Positions 7,653 through 17,217 of a stretch of 64,000 bases of DNA are shown one piece after another; positions within the stretch are counted from its first letter, which is position 1; every line of letters begins with the position of its first letter. The position numbers were made by a program, and so were the translations under genes. This stretch comes from Achromobacter sp. HZ34 (lineage in GTDB: Bacteria > Pseudomonadota > Gammaproteobacteria > Burkholderiales > Burkholderiaceae_B), in contig NZ_NJIX01000004.1 in NCBI RefSeq assembly GCF_002209485.1, forward strand, positions 124,001 to 188,000, written 5' to 3'. The notes under the pieces are model-generated. The model was given only the letters and a program-made list of their open reading frames with translations, did no database searches and was not told where the DNA came from.

Positions 7653-10600
7653 GTATTTCCGCAGCATTCATCAAGCGCCCTATTGGTACGTCGCTGTTGG
7701 CGCTTGCCATCTTGCTGGTGGGGGTGGCCGCGTGGCCCCTGTTGCCCGTGGCGCCCTTGCCGCAGGTGGATTTCCCCACGATCCAGGTGACGGTCAACCT
7801 GCCGGGGGGCAGTCCGGAAACCATGGCGTCGAATGTGGCGCAACCGCTGGAGCGGCAGTTCTCGCTTATCGCCGGCCTGTCGCAGATGACCTCGACCAGC
7901 GCCCAGAGCCAGACCCAGATCACGTTGCAGTTCGACCTGAACCGCAGCATCGAGTCGGCGGCCGTGGACGTGCAGGCCGCCATCAACGCGTCTTCCGGAC
8001 AGCTGCCGTCCAACCTCCCCAACGCACCCACCTTCCGCAAGGTCAATCCGGCCGATGCGCCCATCCTGCTGCTGGCGGTGCAGTCCAGTACCCTGCCCCT
8101 GACTGAAGTCAACGACTACGCCGACAACATCCTGGCGCAACAGATTTCGCAGATATCCGGCGTTGGCCTGGTGAACATCGCCGGCCAGCAGAAGCCGGCC
8201 ATACGCATCCAGGTCGATCCCGACCGACTCAAGTCGCTCAATCTGAGCCTGGAAGACTTGCGCGGCGTCATCGCCAACACCACCGTCAACCAGCCCAAGG
8301 GCACGGTGGATGGTCCGTCGCAAAGCTTCACCACTTACACCAACGACCAGCTGACCAAGGCCGCGCAGTGGAACGACATGGTGCTGGCCTACCGCAACGG
8401 CGCGCCCATACGCGTGCGCGACGTCGGTGTGGCGGTGGATGGTCCGGAGAACAACAAGCTGGCCGCCTGGGCTTATGCCGGCGCCGCCGCGCCGCCGGGT
8501 GAAGGCATCACCGACGGCCGCTCCATCGTGCTGCAGATCAGCAAGCAGCCGGGCGCCAACGTGCTGGAGACCGTGGACGCGATCCAGGCCGCGCTGCCGC
8601 GCCTGCGTGCCGCCATTCCGCCGTCGGTCTCGGTGAACACGGTGATCGACCGCACGCAGAACATCCGCGCCTCGGTGAAGGACGTCGAGTTCACGTTGCT
8701 GCTGACCATCGCCCTGGTGGTGGTGGTGATCTTCATGTTCCTGCGCAACGTGGCAGCCACCGTGATTCCCTGCATCACCGTGCCGCTGGCCATCCTGGGC
8801 ACGGCGGGCGTCATGTACGTGCTGGGCTACAGCCTGGACAACCTGTCCCTGATGGCGCTGACCATCGCCGTGGGCTTCGTGGTGGACGATGCCATCGTGA
8901 TGCTGGAGAACATCTACCGCCATATCGAGGACGGCATGCCGCCCATGCAGGCAGCCTACCAGGGCGCCGGTGAAATCGGCTTCACCATCATGTCGATCTC
9001 GGTGTCGCTGATCGCGGTGTTCATTCCCTTGCTGCTGATGGGCGGCATCGTCGGCCGCCTGTTCCGCGAATTCGCCGTCACCGTGACGCTGACCATCATC
9101 GTGTCGGTGGTGATCTCGCTGACGCTGACGCCCATGCTGTGTTCGCGCTATCTGAAGAACCACGTCCATGGCCAGCAGCAAGGCCGCCTGGCGCGCTTGT
9201 TCGAGTCCGGTTTCGATGCCATGCTCAATGGCTACAAACGCGGCCTGAAAGTGGTGCTGCGCCATCAGTTCATCACCCTGATGGCCTTCTTCGCCACGCT
9301 GGCGGTGACCGCGCTGATGTTCGTCATCATCCCCAAGGGCTTCTTTCCGCAGCAGGACACGGGCTATATCTTCGGCTTCGCGCAGTCGGCGCAGGACTCT
9401 TCCTTCACGGCGATGAATGCGCGCATGATCGCGCTGGCCGACGTGGTGCGCCAGGACCCGGACGTGGTCGCCTTCGGCATGAACGGCAACCAGTCGCAGT
9501 ACAACACCGGCAACTTCTACATCAACCTGCGTTCCAAGGAGGATGGCCGCAAGGCCAGCGCGGATGAAGTGATCCGCCGCCTGCGTCCCAAGCTGGCGCA
9601 CGTCGAGGGCGCCACGCTGTACATGCAGGCCGGCCAGGACATCAACGTCGGTGGCCGCCTGTCGCGCACGCAATACCAATACACCCTGACCGATTCCAAC
9701 CTGGACGAACTCAACGAGTGGGCGCCCAAGCTGGCCACGCGTTTCGCCGAACTGCCGCAGCTGGCGGACGTGGCCTCCGACCAGCAGAACGCCGCCCCCA
9801 CCGCCACCCTGGCGATAGACCGGGCGCGCGCCAGCAGTTTCGGCTTCACGCCGGCGCTGATCGACGCCACCATCTACGATGCCATCGGGCAGCGCCAGGT
9901 GGCGCAGTACTTCACCCAGCTCAACAGCTATCACGTGGTGCTTGAAGTGACGCCGGCGCTGCAGAAGGATCCGGATATCTTCAGCCGGCTGTATCTGACA
10001 TCGCCCTTGACCAACCAGCAGGTGCCGCTGTCGACCTTCGTGCGGCTGGACACCGAGAAGACCGGCTACCTGGCCATCAACCACCAGGGCCAGTTTCCCG
10101 CGGTCACGCTGTCGTTCAACCTGGCGCCCGGCGCGTCGCTGGGCCAGGCGGTGCAGGCCATCGACCAGGCCAAGGTGGAGATGGGCGTGCCCGGTACCGT
10201 GATCGGTTCCTTCCAGGGCGCGGCGCGTGCCTTCGGCGATTCGCTGCGTTCGCAGCCTTACCTGATCGCGACGGCCCTGATCGCCGTGTACATCGTGCTG
10301 GGGCTGCTGTACGAAAGCTATATCCATCCCATCACCATCCTGTCGACGCTGCCTTCGGCGGGCCTGGGCGCCCTGCTGATCTTGCGGGCGGGCGGCTACG
10401 ACCTGTCGGTGATCGCGCTGATCGGCATCATCCTGCTGATCGGCATCGTCAAGAAGAACGGCATCATGATGATCGACTTCGCCCTGCACGCCGAGCGCGA
10501 GCGCGGCATGGCGCCCCTCGATGCCATCTACGAGGCCTGCGTGCTGCGCTTCCGTCCCATCATCATGACCACCATGTGCGCCTTGCTGGGCGGCCTGCCG

Positions 10601-10837
10601 CTGATGCTCAGCAACGGCCAGGGCGCCGAACTGCGCCGCCCGCTGGGTTATGCCATGGTGGGCGGGTTGCTGGTGTCGCAGCTGCTGACGCTGTTCTCCA
10701 CGCCGGTGGTCTACCTGTATCTGGACCGCGCCCACTATTGGTACATGAATCGCAAGAAGGCGCGGGCGGCGCGGCGGCAGGCGGGACAGGCGCCGGAGGA
10801 CCAGGCCTTGCCGAGTCCGGCCGCGGCGAGGGAATAA
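7649..10837 (+). CDS. RND (HAE1) multidrug efflux pump, MdtB/MdtC-like
   Basis: Inner-membrane proton/drug antiporter of 1062 residues, full length for the family. It begins with the cytoplasmic helix and TM1 (FIKRPIGTSLLALAILLVGV) and shows the RND hallmarks: the paired aspartates in TM4 (VGFVVDDAIVMLENIYRH) and the TM10 lysine (GIVKKNGIMMIDFALHAER) of the proton relay. Two large periplasmic loops follow TM1 and TM7. The sequence style is MdtB/MdtC/MuxB rather than CusA, although the downstream regulators look metal-type. MdtB and MdtC normally occur as an adjacent pair forming a heterotrimer; only one pump gene is present here, so a homotrimer is expected. Translationally coupled to the adaptor by an ATGA overlap. 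Confidence 0.95.
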   Translation: MSISAAFIKRPIGTSLLALAILLVGVAAWPLLPVAPLPQVDFPTIQVTVNLPGGSPETMASNVAQPLERQFSLIAGLSQMTSTSAQSQTQITLQFDLNRSIESAAVDVQAAINASSGQLPSNLPNAPTFRKVNPADAPILLLAVQSSTLPLTEVNDYADNILAQQISQISGVGLVNIAGQQKPAIRIQVDPDRLKSLNLSLEDLRGVIANTTVNQPKGTVDGPSQSFTTYTNDQLTKAAQWNDMVLAYRNGAPIRVRDVGVAVDGPENNKLAAWAYAGAAAPPGEGITDGRSIVLQISKQPGANVLETVDAIQAALPRLRAAIPPSVSVNTVIDRTQNIRASVKDVEFTLLLTIALVVVVIFMFLRNVAATVIPCITVPLAILGTAGVMYVLGYSLDNLSLMALTIAVGFVVDDAIVMLENIYRHIEDGMPPMQAAYQGAGEIGFTIMSISVSLIAVFIPLLLMGGIVGRLFREFAVTVTLTIIVSVVISLTLTPMLCSRYLKNHVHGQQQGRLARLFESGFDAMLNGYKRGLKVVLRHQFITLMAFFATLAVTALMFVIIPKGFFPQQDTGYIFGFAQSAQDSSFTAMNARMIALADVVRQDPDVVAFGMNGNQSQYNTGNFYINLRSKEDGRKASADEVIRRLRPKLAHVEGATLYMQAGQDINVGGRLSRTQYQYTLTDSNLDELNEWAPKLATRFAELPQLADVASDQQNAAPTATLAIDRARASSFGFTPALIDATIYDAIGQRQVAQYFTQLNSYHVVLEVTPALQKDPDIFSRLYLTSPLTNQQVPLSTFVRLDTEKTGYLAINHQGQFPAVTLSFNLAPGASLGQAVQAIDQAKVEMGVPGTVIGSFQGAARAFGDSLRSQPYLIATALIAVYIVLGLLYESYIHPITILSTLPSAGLGALLILRAGGYDLSVIALIGIILLIGIVKKNGIMMIDFALHAERERGMAPLDAIYEACVLRFRPIIMTTMCALLGGLPLMLSNGQGAELRRPLGYAMVGGLLVSQLLTLFSTPVVYLYLDRAHYWYMNRKKARAARRQAGQAPEDQALPSPAAARE

Positions 10838-10868
10838 CGGGTAAAGTGAGTCCCCGGAGCGACCCATC

Positions 10869-11552
10869 ATGAAAATCCTGATCGTCGAAGACGAAGCCAA
10901 GACCGCCGACTATCTGCACAAGGGCCTGTCCGAACAGGGCTGCGCGGTGGACGTGGCCAACAACGGCATCGACGGCCGTCACCTGGCCACGGAGCTGGAC
11001 TACGACGTCATCGTGCTCGACGCCATGCTGCCCGGCATGGATGGCTTCGAAGTGCTGCGCGCCTTGCGCAAGACGCGGCAGACGCCGGTCATCATGCTGA
11101 CGGCGCGCGACGGCCTGGATGACCGCATCAAGGGCCTGCAGGATGGCGCCGACGACTACCTGGTCAAGCCGTTTTCCTTTCTCGAACTGCTGGCGCGGCT
11201 GCAGGCGCTGACGCGGCGCGGGCGCGTGCAGGAACCGATGCAGCTGCGCATCGGCGACCTGCAGATCGACCTGGCCAGCCGCAAGGCCCAGCGCGGCGGC
11301 GTGCGCATCGACCTGACGGCCAAGGAATTTGCATTGCTGGCGGTGCTGGCGCGGCGCAAGGGCGAGATCCTGTCCAAGACCGCCATCGCCGAGCTGGTGT
11401 GGGACATGAACTTCGACAGCAACGTCAATGTGGTGGAGGTGGCCATCAAGCGCCTGCGCGCCAAGATCGACGGGCCCTTCGCCACGCGCCTGCTGCACAC
11501 CATCCGCGGCATGGGCTACGTGCTGGAACAACGCGAGGGCGAGGCAGCGTGA
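10869..11552 (+). CDS. OmpR/CusR-family response regulator
   Basis: A 227-residue response regulator: receiver domain with the acidic pocket (VEDE, residues 7-10), phospho-acceptor D51, T78 and K100, then a winged-helix DNA-binding domain from about residue 125. The closest recognisable style is the heavy-metal group (CusR/CopR/IrlR), whose members bind TGACA-N4-TGTCA palindromes. Exactly such a site is present at 4614. It lies 31 bp after the pump gene and overlaps the kinase gene by four bases, so it is probably transcribed with the efflux operon. Confidence 0.94.
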   Translation: MKILIVEDEAKTADYLHKGLSEQGCAVDVANNGIDGRHLATELDYDVIVLDAMLPGMDGFEVLRALRKTRQTPVIMLTARDGLDDRIKGLQDGADDYLVKPFSFLELLARLQALTRRGRVQEPMQLRIGDLQIDLASRKAQRGGVRIDLTAKEFALLAVLARRKGEILSKTAIAELVWDMNFDSNVNVVEVAIKRLRAKIDGPFATRLLHTIRGMGYVLEQREGEAA

Positions 11553-12922
11553 AACGCTCCCTGACGACCCGCCTGGCGGCCATGTTCGCCCTGGTCGCGG
11601 TGGTGGCGTTCACCTTGATCGGTGCCGCGCTGTATGCGGTGCTGCATCGTGAGCTGGTGCGCCAGCAGATGGACGTGCTCAGCACCACGTCGGGCGAGAT
11701 GATGTTTTCGCTGACGCGCATGGGCACGCCGGAACGCTGGGCGCGTGGCATGGCCAAGATGGATACGCTGACCCCGGCCGATGGCAGCCTGCGCTTCTGG
11801 GTGGTCAGCCCCGATCCGCATTTCAGCTACGGCAAGGACGCGGCCGAACTGGCCAGTATTGCCGAACTGGACGATGGCTACGACGAAGTGCTGTTGCCGG
11901 GCCGTGAACGGCCCATGCGCACCTTTGCCCGCACCGTCGACGCGCTGGAACAGCGCCCCGCGGTGAAGTTCGTCGTCGGCATCGCCACCGAACCGTACCT
12001 GCACACGCTGCACACGTTCGTGATTGCGCTGGCCGGGCTGTTGCTGGCGGCGGTGCTGGTGATCATGCTGTTGTGCCAGTGGATGGCGTCGGTGGGCCTG
12101 CGGCCGCTCAAGCGCCTGTCCAGCGAGGCGCAGGAGATCAGCCCGGCCCATCCGGCCCAGCGTCTGCAGGCGGCCAGCCTGCCGGTGGAACTGGACGATC
12201 TGGCGCATACCTTCAACGGCGCGCTGGACCGCCTGCAGTCCGCCTACACGCAGCTGGAAGCGTTCAATGCGGATGTCGCGCACGAGCTGCGCACGCCGCT
12301 GACCAATCTGATCGGCCAGACCCAGGTGGCGCTGGCGCGTCCGCGCGGTGTGCAGGAACTGGAAGAGACGCTGCAGTCGAACCTGGAGGAGCTGGATCGC
12401 CTGCGTGCCATCGTCAACGACATGCTGTTCCTGGCGCGCGCCGATCGGGGGGAGGCGGCCACGGGACTGGTCAACACGGTGGTGGCCGACGAGGTGGACA
12501 AGACCATCGAGTTCTTCGAATTCGTGCTGGATGACCTGGGGCTGACCGTGGCGGTCGAAGGGGATATCGACGCGGTGGCGCCGATGGATCGCGCGTTGTT
12601 CCGGCGCGCGGTCACCAATCTGCTGCAGAACGCCATCCAGCATACGCACGGCGGCACGCGCATCGTCGTGCGGCTGGAACGCCAGGAGGGGGGTGTCAGC
12701 GTCACCATCTCCAATCCGGGCGATCCCATCGATGCGGCGCATCTGCCGCGGCTGTTCGACCGTTTCTACCGGGTCGATGCCGCGCGCAACGACCATGGTG
12801 CCGCGCATGGCCATGGCCTGGGACTGGCCATCGTCAAGGCCGTCGCCAGCATGCACGGCGGCCGCGTCTTCGCCTTCAGCAACGGCGGCAACACCGCGAT
12901 CGGCTTCAACCTGCCTCGGTAG
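11549..12922 (+). CDS. Heavy-metal-type sensor histidine kinase (CusS-like)
   Basis: Inner-membrane sensor kinase of 457 residues. The start is the GTG at 11549, overlapping the regulator's TGA; this places TM1 (about residues 11-33) right after a short basic tail. A periplasmic domain of about 120 residues, TM2 (about 157-178), a HAMP segment and the H-box follow with phospho-acceptor H245 ([13 protein letters not shown]). The N-box ([14 protein letters not shown]) and G-box ([18 protein letters not shown]) of the ATPase domain are intact. The periplasmic domain lacks an obvious His/Met-rich metal-binding motif, so the stimulus (metal, drug or envelope stress) is open. Confidence 0.93.
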   Translation: MKRSLTTRLAAMFALVAVVAFTLIGAALYAVLHRELVRQQMDVLSTTSGEMMFSLTRMGTPERWARGMAKMDTLTPADGSLRFWVVSPDPHFSYGKDAAELASIAELDDGYDEVLLPGRERPMRTFARTVDALEQRPAVKFVVGIATEPYLHTLHTFVIALAGLLLAAVLVIMLLCQWMASVGLRPLKRLSSEAQEISPAHPAQRLQAASLPVELDDLAHTFNGALDRLQSAYTQLEAFNADVAHELRTPLTNLIGQTQVALARPRGVQELEETLQSNLEELDRLRAIVNDMLFLARADRGEAATGLVNTVVADEVDKTIEFFEFVLDDLGLTVAVEGDIDAVAPMDRALFRRAVTNLLQNAIQHTHGGTRIVVRLERQEGGVSVTISNPGDPIDAAHLPRLFDRFYRVDAARNDHGAAHGHGLGLAIVKAVASMHGGRVFAFSNGGNTAIGFNLPR

Positions 12923-13075
12923 AGGGCCGACCCCTGAAGATTCGATTCGACCGTTGGCTCGGCTCGCCGGCTAGTGGCAAGTCGCCTTGTTCTGTGGGCC
13001 ACCCCCCCCTACGAGGCTGCACATTGGATCCCTGACCGTTGTCGCTCTTCGCACCTTTACACCCTTCCACTCTTT

Positions 13076-13100
13076 GTCCCGCCCCGACAGGGGGCGGGAC
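13076..13100. repeat. GC-rich perfect hairpin in the intergenic region
   Basis: Ten-bp perfect stem (GTCCCGCCCC / GGGGCGGGAC) with a five-base loop between the convergent kinase and acylphosphatase genes. No U-tract follows on either strand, so it is not a canonical terminator. It resembles the hairpin at 42903-42930. Two similar GGG(A)CAATGAAT segments follow within 50 bp, at about 13117-13147. The rest of 12923-13167 shows nothing else recognisable. Confidence 0.5.
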
Positions 13101-13167
13101 GATAAATTTCCAGGGTAGGGCAATGAATATTGGGGCGGGACAATGAATCGCGAATTCATCCTGCCGG

Positions 13168-13455
13168 CTACAGCTGCTGGAAACTGCCGAACCGTTTATC
13201 GATGAACTGCCGCTCGGATTCGATGCCGCGCACGATGGCATTCGGCGGTCCACGTCCCAGCCACTCCAGCATGGCGTCGACCTGCTCGGCCGTGCCCTGC
13301 ACCAGCGCTTCGACCGAACCGTCCTCCAGGTTCTGCACCCACCCGGTGGCCCCCACCATATGGGCTCGCCTGACGGTGGACATGCGGAAGCCCACGCCTT
13401 GCACTTTGCCGCGGATGTGGACGTGGACGGTTTCGATATGGGGATCGCTGGCCAT
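13168..13455 (-). CDS. acyP: Acylphosphatase
   Basis: A 95-residue cytoplasmic enzyme that hydrolyses acyl phosphates. The signature GKVQGVGFR is present with the phosphate-binding arginine R24, and the catalytic asparagine is N42 (GWVQNLEDGSVE); both match the positions known for the family. Length is typical (about 90-100). It faces the two-component kinase gene convergently and stands alone, with no partner indicating a special role. Confidence 0.95.
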   Translation of the reverse strand: MASDPHIETVHVHIRGKVQGVGFRMSTVRRAHMVGATGWVQNLEDGSVEALVQGTAEQVDAMLEWLGRGPPNAIVRGIESERQFIDKRFGSFQQL

Positions 13456-13667
13456 TGCTGTATTCGGAACGGGAAACGGAAAACCCCTTCATTCTTTCAT
13501 ATCCTGACACGCCAGGGCCCAGGATGCCCCTGCTGGCCACGTTGATTAGTCGCCTGACGGAAATAGTCTAGTCACCGGCACCGGGTTTATCCGGCGCCCC
13601 GCATTACCTATGCTTAGGCCATCATCAATTCGCCCATTTCTGCTTTTCGGGCAATGGTTTATGCATC

Positions 13668-14573
13668 ATGTCCTCCCTCTCTCGCGCTGCCGGCAAGGCA
13701 TTCGACGCCGCCGCTTGCGGCCGCATCCCGGCTGACCTTCCCGACCACCCTGCTCCCGCCGTGCGCTTCTATGGCCGGCGCCGGTCCGACGGTCCCACCC
13801 CCTTGATCGTCCACTTCCATGGGGGCGCCTTCACCTCGGGCTCGCTGGACAGCGGCGGCAAGGTCGGTACTTTGCTGTCCGGGGCCGGCGCCGTGGTGCT
13901 GTCGGTCGATTATCCGCTGGCCCCGGCACATCCCTTCCCCGCCGCCGCCGAAGCCGGCTATGCCGTCCTGCAATGGGCGTATCGCAACCGCCGCCTGCTG
14001 GGTGGCCGCGGCAGTCCGCTGTTCGTGGCCGGCGAGGAAGCCGGCGGCAACATCGCGGCCGCCGTCGCCTTGATGGCACGCGATCGCGGCGGCCCGGAAC
14101 TGGCCGGCCAGATCCTGCTGTCGCCCATGCTGGACGCCTGTATGGGCACGGCCTCGATGCGCGACGCCCATGCCAGCGAACAGGCCGCGCGCTGGGCCGA
14201 TGGCTGGAAGCAATATCTGCCCTGTTATTGCGATGCCGCCCATCCGTACGCCGCGCCCCTGGTCAATACCCGCCTGGGCGGCCTGGCCCCCATACTGCTG
14301 CTGACCGCGCGCGACGATCCGCTGCGCGACGAGGCGGCCAGCTACGCCCGGCGTGTGCGCCAGGCCGGCGTGCGCGTGACGCAAGCCATCGTGGCCGGCG
14401 CCAGCGACTGGCCGGATGCGCTGGCCGGCGCGGCGGGCACGCCGGCCGCATGGGACGATGAAGTCCTGGCACAAGTCTTTACGTTTCTGATCACCCATCC
14501 AACGGCGGGGGTATCGGCCACGCGGTCTAGTGCGGCGGCGACCATGGTCCGATCCGGCACCCTGGATGGCTGA
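13668..14573 (+). CDS. Alpha/beta hydrolase of the HSL/esterase type with a degenerate catalytic triad
   Basis: A 301-residue protein with the fold signatures of hormone-sensitive-lipase-type esterases: the oxyanion motif HGGAF (residues 51-55), the DYPLAPAHPFPAAAEA segment (81 onward) and LLLTARDDPLRDEA (211 onward), which supplies the usual acid D217. The nucleophile elbow, GDSAGG in active relatives, reads GEEAGG (122-127), so the catalytic Ser is Glu124. The position normally holding the His (a GxxHxF motif) reads GASDW (244-248). Two of three triad residues are therefore absent while the scaffold is intact and the frame is open throughout. This suggests a pseudoenzyme (binding or regulatory) or a different chemistry. 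It stands alone, 212 bp after acyP on the opposite strand. Confidence 0.85.
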   Translation: MSSLSRAAGKAFDAAACGRIPADLPDHPAPAVRFYGRRRSDGPTPLIVHFHGGAFTSGSLDSGGKVGTLLSGAGAVVLSVDYPLAPAHPFPAAAEAGYAVLQWAYRNRRLLGGRGSPLFVAGEEAGGNIAAAVALMARDRGGPELAGQILLSPMLDACMGTASMRDAHASEQAARWADGWKQYLPCYCDAAHPYAAPLVNTRLGGLAPILLLTARDDPLRDEAASYARRVRQAGVRVTQAIVAGASDWPDALAGAAGTPAAWDDEVLAQVFTFLITHPTAGVSATRSSAAATMVRSGTLDG

Positions 14574-14585
14574 GTTTTTTGCCGA

Positions 14586-14608
14586 ATGGCCGTCTCCGTT
14601 ACGGCCAT
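14586..14608. repeat. Intergenic hairpin downstream of the pseudo-hydrolase
   Basis: Perfect 8-bp stem (ATGGCCGT / ACGGCCAT) with a seven-base loop, 13 bp after the hydrolase stop. It is preceded, not followed, by a T-run, so Rho-independent termination is doubtful. Confidence 0.4.
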
Positions 14609-14724
14609 CGCATTACGTATGGCTGTAGGCGTGACGGGCGATAGTTGCAACAAGAGGCAAGGGATAACTTAGCGGCCAGAACCTTCCGATCCCGGCGGGT
14701 TACCCCTAGAAGCGGAGCCCCAAG

Positions 14725-15627
14725 GTGAAAGAGCCCCTCCCCCTATCGGCAAACGTGACATCCGAATACGAGAAGAACGGATACATCTCTATCGAAACGA
14801 TGTGCCCGCCAGAGGAAGTCCAGGAGATCCGCCAGACGTTGATGCGGATGTTCGAGAACCGGACCGGATATAACGAGGGCGCGCAATACGACTTCGTCGG
14901 TCGCGACGATCCGAACAAGCCGCAGACTTTCCCCAGCCTGCACGATCCATCTCACTACGCGCCCGAGTTGCTCAAGACCCAATATCACAAGCGGGCCCTG
15001 GCGATCGCGCGCCAGCTGCTGGGCGAGGATGCCGCCTTGTACGGCGAGCATGCCTTGCTCAAGCCGGCGCGCCTGGGACCGGAAACGCCCTGGCACCAGG
15101 ACGAGGCCTTCCGCTCGCCCGACTTCGAATACCGCGAGCTGAGCATCTGGCTGGCCTTGCAGCCGGTGGGCTCCGTCAACGGCTGCATGCAGTTCATACC
15201 AGGATCGCACAAGCAGGACGTGCTGGAGCATCGCTCGCCGGGCTATGACAAGGCCCTGCACCCGCTCGAATGCTGCGCCGATTTTCCGCGCGACCAGGCC
15301 GTGCCCGTGCCGCTGCCCGCCGGCGGGTGCACGATCCACGACATGCGTACGCTGCACTACACCGCGCCCAATTCGTCGGAAGCGCCGCGCCTGGCCTATA
15401 TCCTGATCTTCAACGTGCCGCCCACCTACAAGCCCGGCCTGCGCCAGTTCCCCTGGCTGGAGGGGCGCCGCACCGACAGCCAGGTGCGCAAGCGCGAGTG
15501 GCATCGTCGTGGCGGCATCGCGGTGGAGGTCATGCGCCGCCTGCCGCGCGCGCGCCTGACCAATGGCAAGTGGATGGCGTGGGCCGCCATCCGCGCGGTC
15601 AGCAAGGTGTGGAACCGCCCGCGCTGA
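14725..15627 (+). CDS. Phytanoyl-CoA dioxygenase (PhyH) family Fe(II)/2-oxoglutarate oxygenase
   Basis: A 300-residue non-haem iron oxygenase. The metal triad is readable: H124 and D126 in the WHQDEAF motif and the distal H211 in TLHYTAPN, with R222 following as the expected 2-oxoglutarate carboxylate anchor. This family hydroxylates diverse small molecules or CoA esters, so the name does not fix the substrate. The start is GTG at 14725, with GGAG eight bases upstream. The last 29 bp overlap the convergent cytosine-deaminase-like gene. The last 50 residues are rich in Arg and Trp. Confidence 0.9.
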   Translation: MKEPLPLSANVTSEYEKNGYISIETMCPPEEVQEIRQTLMRMFENRTGYNEGAQYDFVGRDDPNKPQTFPSLHDPSHYAPELLKTQYHKRALAIARQLLGEDAALYGEHALLKPARLGPETPWHQDEAFRSPDFEYRELSIWLALQPVGSVNGCMQFIPGSHKQDVLEHRSPGYDKALHPLECCADFPRDQAVPVPLPAGGCTIHDMRTLHYTAPNSSEAPRLAYILIFNVPPTYKPGLRQFPWLEGRRTDSQVRKREWHRRGGIAVEVMRRLPRARLTNGKWMAWAAIRAVSKVWNRPR

Positions 15628-16894
15628 GGAAGGACACCGACGCCGGCCGCCCGTCCAGATGCAGCGTGGCCGTGGCCGGCGGCGTGCTGGCGATGATCTT
15701 GCCGGCGCGCATCACCAGCAGGCGGGTGGCACGCAGGCGCAAGGCTTCCACGGGGTCGCGCGCCTGCAGCAGCACCAGGTCGGCGCGCTTGCCGACCGCC
15801 AAGCCCGTGTCGTCCAGGCCCAGGATGCGGGCGGGCGTGTCCGTGACGGCCTGGAAGCAGGCGCGCATGGCATCCTGGCCCGTCATCTGCGCCACGTGCA
15901 GCCCCATGTGCGCCACTTCCAGCATGTCGCCGCTGCCCAGGCTATACCAGGGGTCCATCACGCAATCATGGCCGAAGGCCACGGGCACGCCGGCGGCCAG
16001 CAGTTCCGGCACGCGCGTCATGCCGCGCCGCTTGGGATAGCTGTCGTGGCGGCCTTGCAGCGTGATGTTGATCAGCGGATTGGCGATGGCCGCCACGCCC
16101 GACTCGGCGATCAGCGGGATCAGCTTGGACACGTAGTAGTTGTCCATGGAATGCATGGACGTCAGGTGCGAACCGGTTACGCGGCCTTGCAGGCCCAGGC
16201 GCTGTGTTTGATACGCCAGGGTTTCGATATGGCGTGAGAGCGGGTCGTCGCTTTCATCGCAATGCATGTCCACGCGCAGGCCCCGTTCGGCGGCCAGTTC
16301 ACACAGCACGCGCACGGATTCCGCGCCGTCCTGCATGGTGCGTTCAAAGTGCGGAATGCCGCCCACCACGTCCACGCCCATGTCCAGTGCCCGCCGCAGA
16401 TTGGCCAGCGCGCCGGGTGCGCGCAGCACGCCGTCCTGCGGGAATGCCACCAATTGCAGGTCCAGGTAGGGCCGCACCCGTTCGCGCACGTGCAGCAGCG
16501 CTTCCACCGCCAGCAGGCGCGGGTCGCAGACATCGACGTGGCTGCGTATGGCCAGCAGGCCCTTGGCGACGGCCCAATCGCAGTAGGCCAGTGCGCGTTC
16601 GACCAGCGCATCCTGGGTCAGCGTGGGTTTGAGTTCCCCCCACAGGGCGATGCCTTCCAGCAGCGTGCCGGAGCGGTTCACGCGGGGCTGCCCATAGGAC
16701 AGCGTCGAGTCCATATGGAAATGGGCGTCGACGAAGGGCGGCGCCACCAGCTGCCCGCCCGCGTCCACGGTCTGTCCCGCCTGGACGTCCAGCGCCGGCG
16801 CAATGGCGGCAATGCGGCCTGCCTCGATGGCAATGTCCACACCGTTACGCCCGTCGGGCAGATTACAGTTCTTCAACAGGAAATCCACGGCCAT
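15599..16894 (-). CDS. Cytosine-deaminase-like amidohydrolase (CodA family)
   Basis: A 431-residue amidohydrolase-superfamily enzyme of the CodA branch, which deaminates cytosine, isocytosine or related ring compounds. Metal and catalytic motifs are present: DAHFHMDST (H58, H60), the HCDES motif carrying the third His and the catalytic Glu, SHLTSMHS with another His, and FGHDCVMDPW with the metal Asp. I chose the ATG at 16894 (MAVDFLLKN), preceded by GGGGG five bases away; upstream in-frame codons lack a good site. A nucleoside deoxyribosyltransferase lies 2 kb away, but the genes between do not make a clear nucleobase operon. Its 3' end overlaps the convergent dioxygenase gene by 29 bp. Confidence 0.9.
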   Translation of the reverse strand: MAVDFLLKNCNLPDGRNGVDIAIEAGRIAAIAPALDVQAGQTVDAGGQLVAPPFVDAHFHMDSTLSYGQPRVNRSGTLLEGIALWGELKPTLTQDALVERALAYCDWAVAKGLLAIRSHVDVCDPRLLAVEALLHVRERVRPYLDLQLVAFPQDGVLRAPGALANLRRALDMGVDVVGGIPHFERTMQDGAESVRVLCELAAERGLRVDMHCDESDDPLSRHIETLAYQTQRLGLQGRVTGSHLTSMHSMDNYYVSKLIPLIAESGVAAIANPLINITLQGRHDSYPKRRGMTRVPELLAAGVPVAFGHDCVMDPWYSLGSGDMLEVAHMGLHVAQMTGQDAMRACFQAVTDTPARILGLDDTGLAVGKRADLVLLQARDPVEALRLRATRLLVMRAGKIIASTPPATATLHLDGRPASVSFLSAGGSTPC

Positions 16895-17014
16895 GCTTCC
16901 CCCTGGTCGTTGCCTTGTGTTCCACCTCGATTCGGCATTATCGACCATGGGCAAGCGCCGAAGGCTTCGATTTCCAAGTCTTCAATCTCTTTTGGGAGTG
17001 GGGTTTGGGTAATT

Positions 17015-17080
17015 CCAATCCGCCAGCCATAGGGGCGCCAGCCCAAAAAAGGGGCGTTGGGGTCCCCCCAACAAATAAAG
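17015..17080 (-). repeat. GC-rich intergenic repeat, copy 1 (inverted relative to copy at 42940)
   Basis: Read on the minus strand, this stretch contains GGGGGGACCCC, then CGCCCC, a T-run, TGGGCT and CGCCCCT. The same order with the same spacing occurs on the plus strand at 42948-42990. It lies in the 323-bp gap between the CodA-like and PanE-like genes. The remainder of that gap (16895-17014 and 17081-17217) shows nothing beyond the PanE ribosome-binding site. Confidence 0.6.
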
Positions 17081-17217
17081 AACCTCTATGCCAGCAACCG
17101 ATCCCCACCTGAGGAAACTCAAAGATTTGCCTTCATCAACGCATCCCCCAGCGGACAGCGCATAATTCCGCTTTGTCAGGACGGGCGCGTCGGGCGTCCC
17201 GTCATCCGGAGGCAGTT

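Noticed and set aside
7349-10900. Very long (over 1100 codon) minus-strand open frame opposite the RND pump
   Set aside because: Same reason: His/Arg/Gln-rich low-complexity translation and no ribosome-binding site, with the pump gene fully conserved on the other strand.
13076-13100. Hairpin considered as a Rho-independent terminator
   Set aside because: No U-tract follows the stem on either strand.
14586-14608. Hairpin after the pseudo-hydrolase considered as its terminator
   Set aside because: The T-run precedes the stem instead of following it.
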